Positions 63,703 through 64,000 of a DNA stretch of 64,000 nucleotides are shown one piece after another. A program made the position numbers and the translations under genes. The stretch is from Gammaproteobacteria bacterium. GTDB taxonomy: Bacteria; Pseudomonadota; Gammaproteobacteria; UBA6429; Thiohalophilaceae. The notes beneath the pieces were generated by a model. The model was not told the DNA's origin, searched no databases, and was given only the letters and a program-made list of their open reading frames with translations. Each line of letters opens with the position of its first letter. Within the stretch, counting starts at the first letter, position 1. The stretch spans positions 1-64,000 of the forward strand of contig JAFLJQ010000256.1 of assembly GCA_022712915.1 (NCBI GenBank), written 5' to 3'.

Positions 63703-64000
63703 CCGTAGTGAGCGTGTAGTGGAATTTTCAGCTAATGATTATGAGTGTATGGCGCATGCCCTGCAATTGGCGAAAAAGGGCTTATACACAGCGCACCCTA
63801 ATCCTCGTGTGGGTTGTGTCATTGTTAAGGACAAGCAGATTGTTGGTGAAGGTTGGCATGAATATGCAGGCGGCCCCCATGCTGAGATTAATGCCCTACA
63901 ACAGGCAGGTGATAAAGCAAAAGGTGCGACAGTTTATGTCACTCTGGAACCCTGTTGCCATGAGGGACGCACGCCACCCTGTACCGAGGCCCTGATCAAG
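63692..64000 (+). CDS. ribD: Riboflavin biosynthesis deaminase/reductase RibD, N-terminal part
   Basis: This is the deaminase half of RibD (second step of riboflavin synthesis), cut off by the window end. The ATG at 63692 overlaps the nrdR stop by 11 bases; GTG 63719 is an alternative. The sequence shows [37 protein letters not shown] (zinc His and catalytic Glu) and [13 protein letters not shown] (zinc Cys pair), exactly the pyrimidine deaminase signature. 103 codons are visible. Confidence 0.93.
   Translation, partial: MTINRSERVVEFSANDYECMAHALQLAKKGLYTAHPNPRVGCVIVKDKQIVGEGWHEYAGGPHAEINALQQAGDKAKGATVYVTLEPCCHEGRTPPCTEALIK

Noticed and set aside
1-64000. CRISPR array
   Set aside because: No short repeats with regular unique spacers were seen; the repeats present are tandem gene duplications, a microsatellite and palindromic elements.

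Overview
The window reads as chromosome of a sulfur-oxidising gammaproteobacterium. Three things point there: gammaproteobacterial gene orders (pepA-holC-valS, lptF-lptG, yebC-ruvCAB-tolQRAB-pal-cpoB-queE-queC-tRNA-Lys, glyA-nrdR-ribD); a soxX-soxY-soxZ-soxA thiosulfate-oxidation cluster with a TusA-like sulfur carrier and a YeeE/YedE sulfur transporter nearby; and three tandem DUF2173/roadblock-like small proteins of a kind seen in sulfur oxidisers. The species cannot be named from the sequence alone.

Layout. 0-1.2 kb: the right end of an IS3-type element has cut off a SIR2-family (probable phage-defence) gene, followed by a dense nest of palindromes. 1.2-5.6 kb: an acyltransferase/acyl-ACP synthetase fusion that lacks its C-terminal subdomain, a UMF1-type MFS transporter and a Tat-exported amidohydrolase. 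5.8-21.4 kb: housekeeping genes (thioesterase, valS, GT39 glycosyltransferase, holC, pepA, lptFG, RDD protein, three DUF2173-like genes, purL). 21.4-26.2 kb: an accessory island with a tandem duplication of a secreted leucine-rich-repeat gene together with an unusually long conserved leader, preceded by a second, older tandem repeat carrying a decayed lipoprotein leader. 26.5-31.5 kb: a YadGH-type ABC exporter, an FHA protein, a short-chain dehydrogenase and an HD-GYP protein. 31.8-34.3 kb: an archaeal-type nucleoside/AMP phosphorylase paired with a divergent PRPP-synthase-like gene. 34.4-41.3 kb: a zinc ribbon protein, aspS, then a phosphosignalling cluster (CHASE2-TPR-Ser/Thr kinase, PP2C phosphatase, two FHA proteins). 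41.4-52.6 kb: yebC, ruvCAB, tol-pal, queE, queC, a YeeE/YedE transporter and tRNA-Lys. 53.2-59.2 kb: sox genes, a BepA-type metalloprotease, a TusA-like gene and a FadL-type porin. 59.9-61.5 kb: a transposase relic and an unknown secreted protein/mini-lipoprotein pair. 61.9-64 kb: glyA, nrdR and the start of ribD.

How the genes work together. The Sox proteins bind and begin oxidising periplasmic thiosulfate, while TusA and YeeE/YedE can carry sulfur across the membrane and inside the cell; soxB and soxCD are not in the window. Tol-Pal, LptFG, BepA and FadL serve the outer membrane. The kinase, phosphatase and FHA genes form a complete write/erase/read set for Ser/Thr phosphorylation. Mobile DNA is modest but informative: an IS3 end, two small elements with GGGC terminal repeats and TTTA target duplications sitting exactly in the ruvB-tolQ and queE-queC gaps, and an IS256-type transposase relic.
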